Program-made: the position numbers and the translations under genes
Assembly: GCA_033063855.1 (NCBI GenBank)
Contig: CP093829.1
Coordinates: forward strand, 1,374,243 to 1,438,242
DNA from: Smittia aterrima
Taxonomy: Eukaryota > Arthropoda > Insecta > Diptera > Chironomidae
Length of the DNA: 64,000 nucleotides
Direction of reading: 5' to 3'
Shown: positions 34,898 through 46,762 of the stretch, piece after piece
How the letters are laid out: every line of letters begins with the position of its first letter
How positions within the stretch are numbered: position 1 is the first letter of the stretch
The notes under the pieces: model-generated
Seen by the model: the letters and a program-made list of their open reading frames with translations, nothing else
Database searches by the model: none
What the model was told of the DNA's origin: nothing

Positions 34898-37800
34898 CTA
34901 TCTTTCGTGAACGTATGGACAGCTTTTATTGCGACAAAAGCCTGTCTTTTGAAATTGATTGCAAATTCCTCGTCGAGCGTTTCCACGCACCCAATTTCCG
35001 CCACCGCTTCCATTGTTGTTGTTGTAAGGTCGATTAGGTCCTCCTCTAAAATTATTATTTCCACGATTGCCGAAGCCTGGTCCATGTGGAGGCATGGCAA
35101 TTGGCGGCGGTTGCGAAATAAATGGCGCATTGATTGGTGGAGGCAACCACGGACTCATGATTGGATTAGGAACATCTCGAGCTAATGGATTTGGCATTCC
35201 AGACATAGCAAAGCTTGCAAGTGGATTCGCCATGGGATTATGACCCATTCCTGGGATAGCAGGGGGTATATTAATATTGTTGAAAACATTTGAGAATGCA
35301 TTTGAGCCAATCGAGATTGGCAGTTCCCCTTTAGGCGCTGGCCATTGAATAGCAGTATAATCATTGATTGAATCGGGATTGCCAGTAACGTCTTCAAGTG
35401 GAACAATACGAGGCTCCACATGTTCATAACTTTCAGGATCTGGCTCATGGGGAGAGTCATTGATCTTATGCCGGAAATAAAGTTCCTGTAAAACATTCTT
35501 TTCGCGTTCGGCTTGTATTTCAGCTTCAAGGCTCTTTGAGCCGTATTTAATGTCAGGCACATTGTCAATAACTATTAATGCTTTCCAATTTGTCTGCTCA
35601 ACCATTGTGTCGTCATTCTGCATTTTTCGTCCAAGTTGGAAGGCACTTCGCTCTTCAGTATGTTCCATCAACGACTGCTCTGTGAAAGTCTTGCTGACGT
35701 TTGTCCTCTCGGTCTCATCAAGCTCGAAATAACGAATCTCAGTCAGATCCTCCTCAGCTCGCCATCTGATCGGACGCTTCTTTCGACGTGGCATATTGGG
35801 ATGAACGAGAACTCCTGATGGTCCATCAGGAGGGCATCCAATACCTGGTGGTCGTTTAATGTCTTCTGAAGCTTCAGCATCAGGAGATTTAACGTCATTA
35901 GATATGTCAGTCGCTTTATCAGAAACAGTTTCATCTGCAACTTCAGTCTTGATGTCTTCAATCTTGATTTTCTTTTCTTCCGTTGGCGACTCAATATCTT
36001 TTGTCGGGGATGATTTTCCAACGTTCGTTGTTTCTTCTTCGGCCTCTTCGAATGTATCTTTGTAAAATTTAAGTGGCTTCGCCTCGATTTTTGGTGATTC
36101 GGGCTCATCTTTCTTATTCCCCGTTGATGTCAGACGTTTCCTCTTTTTCGGATCCTTTTTGTTGGAACCAGCAGACGCTGATAAGGCATCCATGAATCCA
36201 ATCGACTCGATAAGCATTGCTACAAAAAAGAAATTAAGAATCTCGTCAGTTTAAAAGCTTCTTGACATTTTGAAAATAACGATGTCTCGATGAATTCAGA
36301 ATGGAATCGTCTTTCTAAAATAATTGTGCATGGATAGAGAAAAATCGAGCGTGGGCGTTGTGAGATTGATGTTTTGAAACAAATTTTATAAATTCTTTCT
36401 TAAATGAATGAGAGACGAAACATGTGTCGACTAACGGACATGCGATAGTCACACGATAGTTTCATAATATTCGGTAATGAGTTTCCTAAATTTTCTGATA
36501 AAGTGCAACATGCTTGTCTCTCATAATTGATTCGCTCTTAATGAAATGACTTATCACTAAATTAAAACGACAACCGCCGATGTAATCCGAGTCTCAACAT
36601 CAAAATTAATTCGAAAGTCAAACGATTCGTCGTAGCGTAGATCAAGATCAAATCAAACGATAAACATCGTCTTGAATGTATGTCAAATGTTTCTGCGATG
36701 TTTCACGCGCTCTTATTTTTCCGATGTCTCACGTAAAGAGCAATCAGAGCTCTAAATATAAATAGCACGCAATAAATGGCTGACGTTTCATTGGAATCAT
36801 AAAAATATTGTTTGCAGACAAATAAGAAAATTTAAAAAGCTTCGTTAAGAACAAATTCCGATACTGAGACTCGACTTCAAAATGGCACAGAACTTCGTTT
36901 CGCAGATCAGAGGTCTTTCGTAAAGCACCTCCAACTAGCAAAAAACCTTTATTTCTTCTGGTAAATCTTATCAAAACACATTTTAGCATTATTTCAGATA
37001 TTTCAAGAAAAAAGATTTCAATTTTGCTAAAACCACCTGGAAGAGAAGCACAAGTAAAATAGTTTTTGGGGAAGATACTTAGAAACGATTGGTAATCCAT
37101 TCTGAATACACCTAGCTCATCTCCTGTAAAGACACATTCGAAATGTTTATGAAAAATTTGATGGAACTTACGTTTCGGCTTTATAAGCTTGACACCTCCG
37201 ACACGATCTTCTAATTCCGGTGATTTGTCCAATTGAATTTTCTTTAACGGCGGTGATGTTGATATTTTTAAAGTTGATGGCAACGTCGGGAGAATGATTG
37301 GTGCCACAGTCGGCTTCTTAATGTCGCGACGAGACGGAGGCTTTGGTGGCTCTTCAGCCAACCCATGATTTCTAAATTGGGAATTCAAAGTTTTAACAGT
37401 CTTTGGTTTGTCGCCTTTCCGCACTTCAATCGAAATTGATGGCTTCTTTCTTTCAACATTTTCAATTTTTGAAACTTTGCTGGGCGACTGGTCGATTGAA
37501 TCTTTGTTAGACTCTGACGACTTGTTCTCACTGTTTTCACTATGCTGACGTTTAGGAATGCGCTGGAGTTTACTTGATGAAGGCGGCGTAAGGAAATCAA
37601 GTGTTTCCTTATCTTTTTCGGCTTGCGATTTCTCGGTGTCCTTCTTGCGCTTCTCTCGGTCTTTGTCTTTATCGCTCCTGCTGCTACTCGATGACGAATG
37701 TTTGGTTGAACTAGATTTACTCGAATCTTTATGCTTATCTTTACTTGAACTAGAGCTTTTGTGATGGGACGAAGAACGATCTTTGTCTTTGTGTGACGAC

Positions 37801-38737
37801 TTCGAGCTAGATTTGCGTGACGAAGACGACGAACTACTGCTAGATTTTTTATGTTTACTTTTATCTTTTTCATTATCGGATTTAGATTTTGAATCTACCG
37901 ACGATGACCGTGAAACCTTGGGATCTTTTTCATCTGCGCTTGGACTCAGCGAACGCTTTAATGAGAGCAACAACTTCCCACTCCCTTCTTTATTGCTAAT
38001 TTTGTACTTCACGTTTTCTTTCGCTTGCTTCTTTGACTCGTCCTCGGATTTCGCATCCGTCACTTGACCATTGACAGAATCACTTGAATTATCAACAACG
38101 TTGTTGTTCTCAGCCACACCATTTACTCCATTGGTGTGGACTTGAGCTGCATTGAGTTGCTGCTTTTCCTGTTGAGCAATTTTCAACCACTGTTCGACTA
38201 ACTTAGACGCCAAAAGTTTAACAGTTTGATCATGACATGTCACCGAAAGATTTTTCACAATTTTAGGTGTATGATTAGATTTCAAACGATTCCCGTCCAC
38301 AGGACATAGCAAAAGCATTTCGAGAATCTCCTTAACAAATGCCCAGTTTATAGAAATGTTGCCGTCACTCAGCCAATTGTGTACCAAGTTCCAGCCTCCA
38401 GCAGCCATAAATTCACCTAGTAAGTCCGTTTCTGTACATTTTAATATCTGAATGTAGATACATTTTGAGACCAACTTCTTGCTATATTTTTCCATTAAGC
38501 TGTGAATAGAAATTTAAGTGTGTTAGTAACTAATCGTTAGAAATAATGTAATGTGAGTTTGAGACACTTACTTTGCAAGTCGTATGACTTCTTGTGGACT
38601 TTTTATTCCACCGTTTGGAGCTAGTAATGGTGTGAGACAGACCAATAATTGTTGTGGATCGATTCGTGGCTGGGGATGAGAAGAAAATTTGGTAAAAAAA
38701 AAATTCATTAAAATTAGAAAATATTTCTTCTTACCAT
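34898..38737 (-). CDS. PNUTS: PP1 nuclear targeting subunit PNUTS (PPP1R10)
   Basis: Nuclear regulator that brings protein phosphatase 1 to RNA polymerase II and chromatin. Exons on the minus strand: 38737-38735 (the ATG alone), 38669-38572, 38499-37172 and 36219-34898, giving 916 residues. The N-terminus (MPRIDPQQLLVCLTPLLAPNG ... LLGEFMAAGGWNLVHNWL) is a TFIIS N-terminal/LW-type domain. A very Ser/Lys-rich disordered stretch follows. Near residue 625 the PP1-binding RVxF-type motif KKRPIRW leads into the diagnostic RYFELDETERTNV. A Pro/Gly/Asn-rich region follows, and the last residues form a CCCH zinc finger (CNQFQKTGFCRNKSCPYVH). Phases agree at all three introns. The length is close to vertebrate PNUTS (about 940). 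Confidence 0.93.
36220..37171. other. Third intron of PNUTS
   Basis: 952 bases between a GTAAGT donor and a TTTTTTGTAG acceptor on the minus strand. The frame of the upstream exon runs about 140 codons into the intron by chance before a stop at 36744. No supported gene inside. Confidence 0.6.
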
Positions 38738-40193
38738 TTTTATTTGAGATCCCTAATACGAGATATATTATAACAGCTGATATCTGGAATGGAAGAAGAA
38801 AACACGTTAGTCTCTCGCTTGAAATAGCGCACGGCAAAAAACTTAAAATCTAGAAGGCGACGCAAGCGAAAAATAAATCTAATACTTCATTCGACTTTCA
38901 CTTTATCATGTAAATTAATTAACTAACAACCAATCTCTTTGATGATGTCCTTGATATTTCGTCCGAAACGATTTGAGTCGACTGTTTAACTTTCGTGAAC
39001 TCTCTCGCTATCAAATTATAAACTTTTCGTCTTTAACTTTCATGACTCATCGACTGCTGCGTAATAAACTTTAATTCTTATCGGGATCATTCACAAACTA
39101 TTTAAAAATATCTAATGAGCAGCTGAGATGTCGACAACAGCACTTTTCTTATGTTTTAATTTGTCTCGAGACGAGAAAATCGATAAAATGTTAAATAAAA
39201 AATAAAATGGCGTCAACCTTTCAGCGATGGATTTTTTCTCGGCGATTTCCAGCGATTCTACGCAGAGTTTTGAGGAAATTTCATCGACAAACGAATTATA
39301 CGAGTCTTTATTTGAGATAATTTTAATTCAATTTAATTTTTTATGTCCTCTATCCTGTTGAAAAAATGATTCTTTTCCGGAGCTAAATTCAAAACATCTT
39401 GATTGAACGACGACTTCAGTTGAACTGAATTGAAATATTTTGAGCCCCTTGATTTTAAGGGGGGAATTCAAGTAGTTTTTAGAAAATTTATTTCTTCGAA
39501 ATAAAGTGATTCCACTTCAAGTCTTAATGTTTTAGAAGATATTTAAGATATCTGGATCATCAAGATATTAATAAAAATGATTTTTAAAACAACACCAAAA
39601 ATATTTTATATCAAAATTAAATCACATTTCTTCAAGTTTTCTCTAAATCTTCAACTTATTTGGATTCTTTAATAGTTTACCTCTTCAAACGTTTTGTTTC
39701 TATTTCCTGACAATGAGAAATGAAGTTAAATTATTACTTTCTTGCTTTTTCGATTTTTCGTGTGCGTTTTGTTTGAACTTGCAGCTACGACACCCTTCGT
39801 AAGTTCGAATCTCAAAAGTTCGTTAAAAAAATAAAGAAATTGAAATCAACAAAAAAAATATTCAATGTCATCTTTCTGTCTTATCAAATTAAAAATTAGC
39901 TCAGAAACGCGGTTCCTCTCATTATTTTTTATCAGTCTGAAAACAAATTAAAACGTGACATCACATTTTATTCGTTTTAATCGAGATTCAGTCATTTAAA
40001 AGCAACAGCGAGACATGCGCGCCTTTTGCCAAAGCAGCCAAAGTACAAAAAAACAACAAAGCGTTCAGATTGATTTTTCATCCTCTGAACAACTAGTCTC
40101 AGAATGGTTGTGAATAATTAAGTTCTGTTTTATTTAGAACGTGACTTGTGCAAGTGTCCAGTGATTTAAAAGGGAACAATAAAAAGACGAGCG
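38738..40193. promoter_or_regulatory. Divergent intergenic region between PNUTS and the microprotein/capu locus
   Basis: 1456 AT-rich bases between the PNUTS start (minus) and the 40-residue microprotein start (plus). It holds both 5' UTRs and promoters. No ORF, RNA gene or repeat that I can support. Confidence 0.4.
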
Positions 40194-40377
40194 ATGAAGG
40201 ATTTCGATAAAGACGAAGATGATAAGAAGAAAGAGCGACAGAAAAAGGTTTTTAAGAAGATTCATTTAATATATGTAGACACTTCTTATCTCATTATTCT
40301 TGTTACAGAAAAGCTCATCCGATTTTAAACTTCTGCTAATCGCAGTGTTCTTTTGGGTCTTCAATCCCAAGAAATAA
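40194..40377 (+). CDS. 40-residue single-pass membrane microprotein, unknown function
   Basis: Two exons, 40194-40247 and 40309-40377, with a GT-AG intron of 61 bases in phase 0. The protein starts with 18 very charged residues (MKDFDKDEDDKKKERQKK), then KSSSD, one hydrophobic helix (FKLLLIAVFFWVF) and a short NPKK end. This is the layout of a small single-pass or tail-anchored protein. An AATAAA overlaps the stop codon (40373-40378). The capu ATG follows 147 bases later on the same strand, so it could be a separate short transcript or an upstream ORF on the capu mRNA. I do not recognise a family. Support is the intron, the amphipathic layout and a plausible start context (GAGCGATGA). Confidence 0.55.
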
Positions 40378-40524
40378 AATTTCCGAATCCTATCAAATGT
40401 AGACTCCAATCCAAACTTCTTTTAAAAGATTATATGATTTGTTAGTGAAGTTTATTTTTATGTTGTTAATCCCCCAAAATATTTATATCGTTGATAATTA
40501 AAGAGTTTATTAAGTGAATAAGAA

Positions 40525-43500
40525 ATGGGATCAGCATTCAGTTCAAATGAGTTCGACGATGGACAACATCATGTCTCAACAACATCAGCTCGAGTCAGAA
40601 AATCCAAAAGGTTGATGGAGAAATTTCGAAGTCGTCAGTCATCGAGATCAGATGAAGTGCCTCAGACGTCGGATGCCATTGACCTAGTTATAAATCATGT
40701 TGCGCAAAATCAACGCGAAGGGGAAATCAGGGATCATTCATGTTCAACAGCTGATCCTGGTGAGTGTAAACAAGTTGTTTGATGAGTGTGGGTAGTTTGT
40801 TGACTTCATTTAATTGTTTTGTTGCACATCCCCAACTGCAACATGCTCATATAAACTTTTATTCTCTCTCGATGACCGCGAAACTGTTTTAGACCAAGTC
40901 AAAGTAGAAATGAGAGAAGACGAGGAATTGGCGATAAACAAAAGCGATTCCGACAATACACAAGCAAAGCCAAAACCAGTTTTGGAGGAAGACCGGCGTG
41001 ATGCAACGCACACCAGTGAAACAGAGTCAACAAAGCACAACGCAGACAAAGCAGTCGTCAGTTATAATTCAACCGCGACCGATGAAACATCTCGCTTACA
41101 AGAGTTCCGAAAACAGTTTCGTGAAAGTTCTGATAAAAGTCTTAAACTTAATGTTGAAGACTGTCCAATAATACTCGAGACAGATCCTTGGAGAACAGAA
41201 AATTATTGGACGAGCTCAACTGCAGCGGAAGATTGTGGTAATAGTCAATTATGTAGCTCTCCATCTTTAATTTCACTTCAATGTTCTCCATACGTGTTCA
41301 GTTCTTTTTCTCGCGGAAGACGAGATCGCAGTTCAAAAACCTGTTTACGATTCTTTACCTTTCTTTCACCTTCGATCGATCGAAGCATCTGGGTCACTTG
41401 TTGATTCGTAAACACAACAACTTCCCGGGCTCATTATGTCATGGATAAATTTATCTTCGAGACCCTTTTCCGCGCGCAGTGCAATGAATTGATCAAATAT
41501 GGAAATGAGAAAGTGAAAACAGTTTGTCCAACATTCGACCGATTACGCGCTCCCAGTGATGCAATTTATTGCTGTAGGCCCGAAAAATATCTTCTGTTGT
41601 TTTTGGAGATTGTGAAACTAGTTGTTGTCTACTTATCACTCTCTTTCGCCAACAGGAATTCCATCACATGGACATGATATTGTGATTCGAGAAGCTCCGA
41701 TAACATCGAGCTCTGAATCAAGTTTCACAGACCCAGAATCGCCCACGAATAACTATAATCTGAAGATAACCAAACTAGAGCAACTCAGTTTTATTGGTGA
41801 TTTGCAAACGTTACAAGTTGTTAGGAATGAAGCAATAAGTGTTGAAGGTTTCCCATTAGAAGATATGCCGATCGTTAAGAAAAGTTCGCCTGAAAATGGC
41901 CACGACAAAGGAATTTTCAGCGTCTCGAGGATCAAAAAAGTTGAACTCTCGGAGATACCGCTCACGACTGATATTTGCCAAACACGTAAGTTCCGTTAGA
42001 ACGGTGAGAAGAAATAAAACTTCTCACATTCTTGCTGTGCGAAACTCGTTCAATGTTAATCACTGCATGACCTTCTCCGTGTCGCTCCAGCTCTAATGAT
42101 TTAATTAACAAACCTTTTATGCAATTCGCAGCGCCGTCAGAACAACAGACCGTAACAGCACCAACACAAACGTCTAAAGCAACGAATGGCAGCGGAAAGG
42201 TTCTACATCGAGTTATTGCTCTAACAGCAGCAAGTCAAACCGATAATCTTAACGGAAAGCCATCGTCAAAGTCATCTCCACCGAATGTTCCTGAAAAGTT
42301 GCGATTCTCCGCTTTCGAGAAGTTTGAAGGTAAGTTTGAACTGTCTGTCAATATCGTAAAGGAAATTAAGTAGAATAGTCAAGTCGGTTGTTATTATGAT
42401 CCACAATTCCTGATAAAAGTTACCTGCTATAAATTCAGCAATCGAGCCACAAAATTAAGTGCAAGGTTTATCAAGATTCCAGAGCCGAAATTTTCAATTA
42501 GTTTATTGACTTTATCTTTCTTGGAACTAGCAGCTCGCGAATCCCTGAAATCAGTTTGTAAATGTGTTGTTCAAGATAAGATTACGAGTGGTAGGAGTTT
42601 TGTTGTGGCGACAGAAGCATTCAGTTGCGAATTGTGCCTTTAACCGTCAGTACATGCTTCAAATTACCTATCGCGATGAAACGTATTTGAAACTTAATTC
42701 GGTGATGACGTTGAGGCATTCTCGAAAGCGAGATAAAGTTTATTTCAAGAAACTGTTCTACTTGCGGAACTTTCTTAATTTACTTAGAACTTATCGAATT
42801 TATTTAAGTTGGAAGTACAGAAAGAGAGTGACGAAAGCTTTAGAATGGAATGAAAGACCTGCGATCAAATGGAGACAAATCGAATTTAAATGGAATTCGA
42901 TATTCGATCAACCAGAAATTGTTTCGACAGTGATTTGTCGTTTCCATCAATGTCAGCTGATATTGTCTTCGGTTATCAAATCACCACGCGTACTTTCCTT
43001 TGATGTTACGCCGATTGATAAAGAACTTCACATTTTTTCTGGGCGCGAAAAGTTGCGTCGGAATTGTTTGATTGTTTGCGAAGGTGGAAGTGTCTCCGAC
43101 GATGATGATTATTCATTTTATTTGTTTTATTGTGAGATGAATGACTTTGGTTGTTCAATTTCACTAATTTCTTCTTCTTTTTTTTCAGGTCAAATGCTGA
43201 TGAATTGGTTTGCACAATCACTTCAATCAATCACAGGTTCCGGAACGCCATCGTTGAACGAAACTGATTTGGGCTCTCTTACGCTCAAATGTTGTCAGAA
43301 CTTGCTAATTGCTGGGGTTATTAGACAGCTTGATGCGTCGTCACCTAGTGTTGATACATTTAAGGTGAGTGATGATTCTCAAGCTTAAAAAACTAACTTA
43401 AATTGCTCGTTATGTTTTAGCCTAATTCAACATATCAATGGACGCACAAAGATCCATTAACAGCAATTCAATCACCGCCAGGCAAGCTCGAACCGTCAAA

Positions 43501-46426
43501 AGCATGGCCACATTTATTGGAAAAGAAAACAAGTCCAAAGAGTCGAGAGGGGGAATCGAAAATACCAAAACTTTTATCGTCAACACCAAAAGCTCGAATT
43601 CAACTTGTTTCCAGTTTAATTTCGATGCATGATCAACCGTCGCTCACTCTTCTCAATGGAACTGAGACTGATCACAATAAAATCAACGAACTAAAGATGA
43701 AGATGACAAAGTGCGAGACAATTCAAGAAATGTTCCTGCTAATCAAAAGCTTTCTCAACGAGTACAGCATGCACTCATCCGAGTCGAGTTCAAACAGCGG
43801 AATATTTTCCAATTCCACTCTCAATGGAACTGATTCGACTATTTTTGATCGAAGTCTAGAGACAACTGTTTTCAACGTCTTAAGTCAGAGACCACAAGCA
43901 GCTAAGGCTTCTACACCAGTCAAGGCAAGAACACCAATCAAGTCTCGAACATCTCCAAGTACTCCAACCGGAACAACAATTCGCTCCGACCTGAAGCAAT
44001 CCCGTTTTAGAAGAAATCTCTCAGTCGACTCGGTAAACACTGCATCTTCACCTCCAAAACCTTCTGAAGCTTTAAATGGCAGTGGATGTAGACGATGTGC
44101 TCAACTCCTAACGTCTCCAAAGAGAACGACTGATAAAAAGCGAATGGTCGACAAAGCAACAGTGATGGAAGTTGATCCGATTGTATTCCCCAAAGCTCCC
44201 GAACTTATTTCCATCGAGACGCAGACTGATATTGAAACTGAAATCGTTGAAGAAAAGAAGAATTCAACAGCGCCAGCCCCTGCCCCTCCTTGTCCGCCCC
44301 CGCCTCCAATGATGATGCCGCCATTGCCTCCTCCCTTGCCAATTCCAAATGCCCCAGGCATTCCAGGTGAGTCTCGCCAATGATTTCCAAAATAACTTTT
44401 ATTTTATTAATAATTTAATTTTAGGGCCGCCGCCCCCTCCTTTGCCAAGCAATGGCATTCCAGCTCCCCCAAGTTTGTCTTCAGCAGCTTTGCCAATGCC
44501 ACTTCCGCCTCCTGGCAGTTGGAATACAGGTCCAGGTAAATTATACTCGCAAAATCCATCGAACTCATCATCATCCTCAGCGGCTAACGGAAAACCCAAA
44601 CCTTTGCCCTTGATACCAGCTTCAGAGTTCTATCTGATGAATAGTGAGTCAAAGTCAAGTTCATGCCAATTGGTCTCTTATCAGTTTAATCTTCTTTTAC
44701 TTTCTTGTTTTCGTTCTTTACGGGCACTAGCGCACGATGAATTTCTGTCTTCTAAAGAAATCTTTTGAAACGAGTAGATTACGATTTGTAGTTAGTTGGT
44801 ACATTGGTTCACTTTATTTTAGCAATTTTTTGTACAAAACATTTTCATTATTTTCACAACTTTGTATTCGATTCGGTTCAGTTTCATAAGAACCGAAGCG
44901 TATCTTTGATCTTTTTATTAACATTTTATGATTTCGTAGCACTTCGAAAGAATGCAGTCAACCCGCCGAAGCCAATGAAACCTCTCTATTGGACGAGAAT
45001 AGTCGCGCCAATTAAGTCATCGGACACGGTTGACGGGCCAGCTTCAATTTCCCCAGATGAGAAGAAAGAAACTGAGGAGGAAGAAGAATTGTGGACAGCA
45101 ATTGATGAGACAAAATTAGACAATATCGATGAATTTACTGAACTTTTCTCGAGGCAAGGCGTCGTTCCTAAAGCAAAGACATCAGCGCCAGTCCCGAAAA
45201 TTAAAGCAATCAAAGTACTCGACAGTAAGAGATCGCAAAACGTGGGAATTTTCGTTCGTAGCATTCACGTTGACTTCGCTGAGATCGAGCACGCGATTTA
45301 TCATTGCGACACATCAGTCGTCAACCTCGAAACATTGCAACATATCATGGAGATTAAAGCATCAAACGAGGAGCTTGTGATGATTAAAGAAGCGATATCA
45401 GCTCATACCGAAAATTCTCCTCCATTGGACGCACCTGAAAACTTTCTGCTCAGAATTTCACAAGTCTCAGCGTCTTCTGAAAGAATTTCTTGTATCGTCT
45501 TCCATGAAGAGTTTTTGGAGCAATGCAACATCATCTTGCGAAAGCTCTTGACAGTCAAAAATGTCTGTGAGTTCCTACTCGACAATGAAGGATTGAAAGA
45601 AGTGTTCTCAATTATTTTGACACTCGGCAATTTTATGAATGGAGGAAATCGTCAAAGAGGACAAGCCGATGGATTTGGGTTGGAAATTCTCGGGAAACTT
45701 AAAGATGTGAAATCTAAAGATCCGAAGATAACGCTGCTTCACTTCATCGTGAAAACTTACATCGAACGATGTCGAAAAAGTGGCTGCAGTATCAATGATT
45801 TAGTTTTACCGGTTCCTGATCCAAATGATATCGATAAAACTCTTTCGTTTGATTTCGAAGAGTGCAAACAGCAATTGAACGCGCTGAAGACGAAAGTTGA
45901 AGGTGAGAACTTTTAAATTTCATAATAAAATTTTTAATTAAATTTTAAATGTTCCTAGATTGCAAAAAAATATCGGAGAAGGTAGTCGCTGAGTCAGCTG
46001 AAGAGTTTGTCCAACCATTTAAAGAAAAGATGGAAATTTTCATCGAGATGGCGTTACAGAAGATTGGCCGTCGCTTCCAGAAACTCGAAGAGTGTCATGG
46101 AGTCTTCATAAAGACCATCAAATTCTACAAGTTCACTCCAAAGAAAGGAACACTCGAAGAAACGGGACCACCACAATTCTTTGAGTATTGGACATCGTTC
46201 ACAAGCGATTTCAATGACATCTTCAAGAAAGAAGTTCTCATTCTCACGAACGAACTGTAAGGCGACCTAAAACTGCGGTTTCATTAAAATTAATTAACAC
46301 ATTTTTCTCCCAAACCACAATAGCTACAAGAAGACTCGTCAGGTGACTAAACCACAATCAAAACCGACAACTGGTGAAAACAATCTGAAAGCACGAATCA
46401 ACCGCTTGAAGAGTCGCCATAATTGA
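40525..46426 (+). CDS. capu: Formin cappuccino (FMN family actin nucleator)
   Basis: Actin nucleation and elongation factor that works with Spire. Exons: 40525-40759, 40893-41237, 41656-41985, 42132-42329, 42531-42590, 43189-43364, 43421-44366, 44425-44643, 44940-45902, 45959-46256 and 46324-46426, giving 1290 residues. The N-terminus MGSAFSS could be N-myristoylated. A disordered N-terminal half leads to an FH1 proline-rich stretch near residues 735-800 (PAPAPPCPPPPP, PPLPPPLPIP). FH2 begins near 840 with NPPKPMKPLYWTRI, the form typical of the FMN/capu group. It continues through GIFVRSIHVD, LTLGNFMNGGNRQRGQADGF and FFEYWTSFTSDFNDIF. The basic tail (KARINRLKSRHN) corresponds to the Spire-binding FSI region. 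Exon 5 (60 bases) is the least certain. AATAAA lies at 46662-46667. Confidence 0.92.
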
Positions 46427-46762
46427 GCTGCTCATCTTTTATTTAAATTGTAAATGTATGCTCCAACTTTTAAATCCAAAATAATTTTTAAGATGAAAGA
46501 AAAGTTTTTAATTTAATTAAAATAAGTTTTTAAAAGTCACGAACTTCCTTCCTAGGATTAAGTTTAATCCCCTCACCTCCCACTGAGTTTTATCTCAGTT
46601 TTGCCTTTCACAAGTACACGAATTGAATCGAAGATCAAAGTAGCTTAGATGACTGTTGACCAATAAAGACGACAGGGTAATCAAATTGAAGTTGGCTTTG
46701 TCATAATTTGTCATTTAAAATTATTTCAGAAATTTCCAGTTAGATTGAAATTAATCCCAACG

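Noticed and set aside
37385..37873. 162-codon minus-strand ORF in PNUTS
   Set aside because: Alternative frame of the Ser/Lys-rich repeat of PNUTS; the basic composition follows from the codons of the real frame.
41238..41655. ORFs in the second capu intron (for example 41441-41677)
   Set aside because: No splice context on either side that keeps phase with capu and no recognisable protein; treated as intron.
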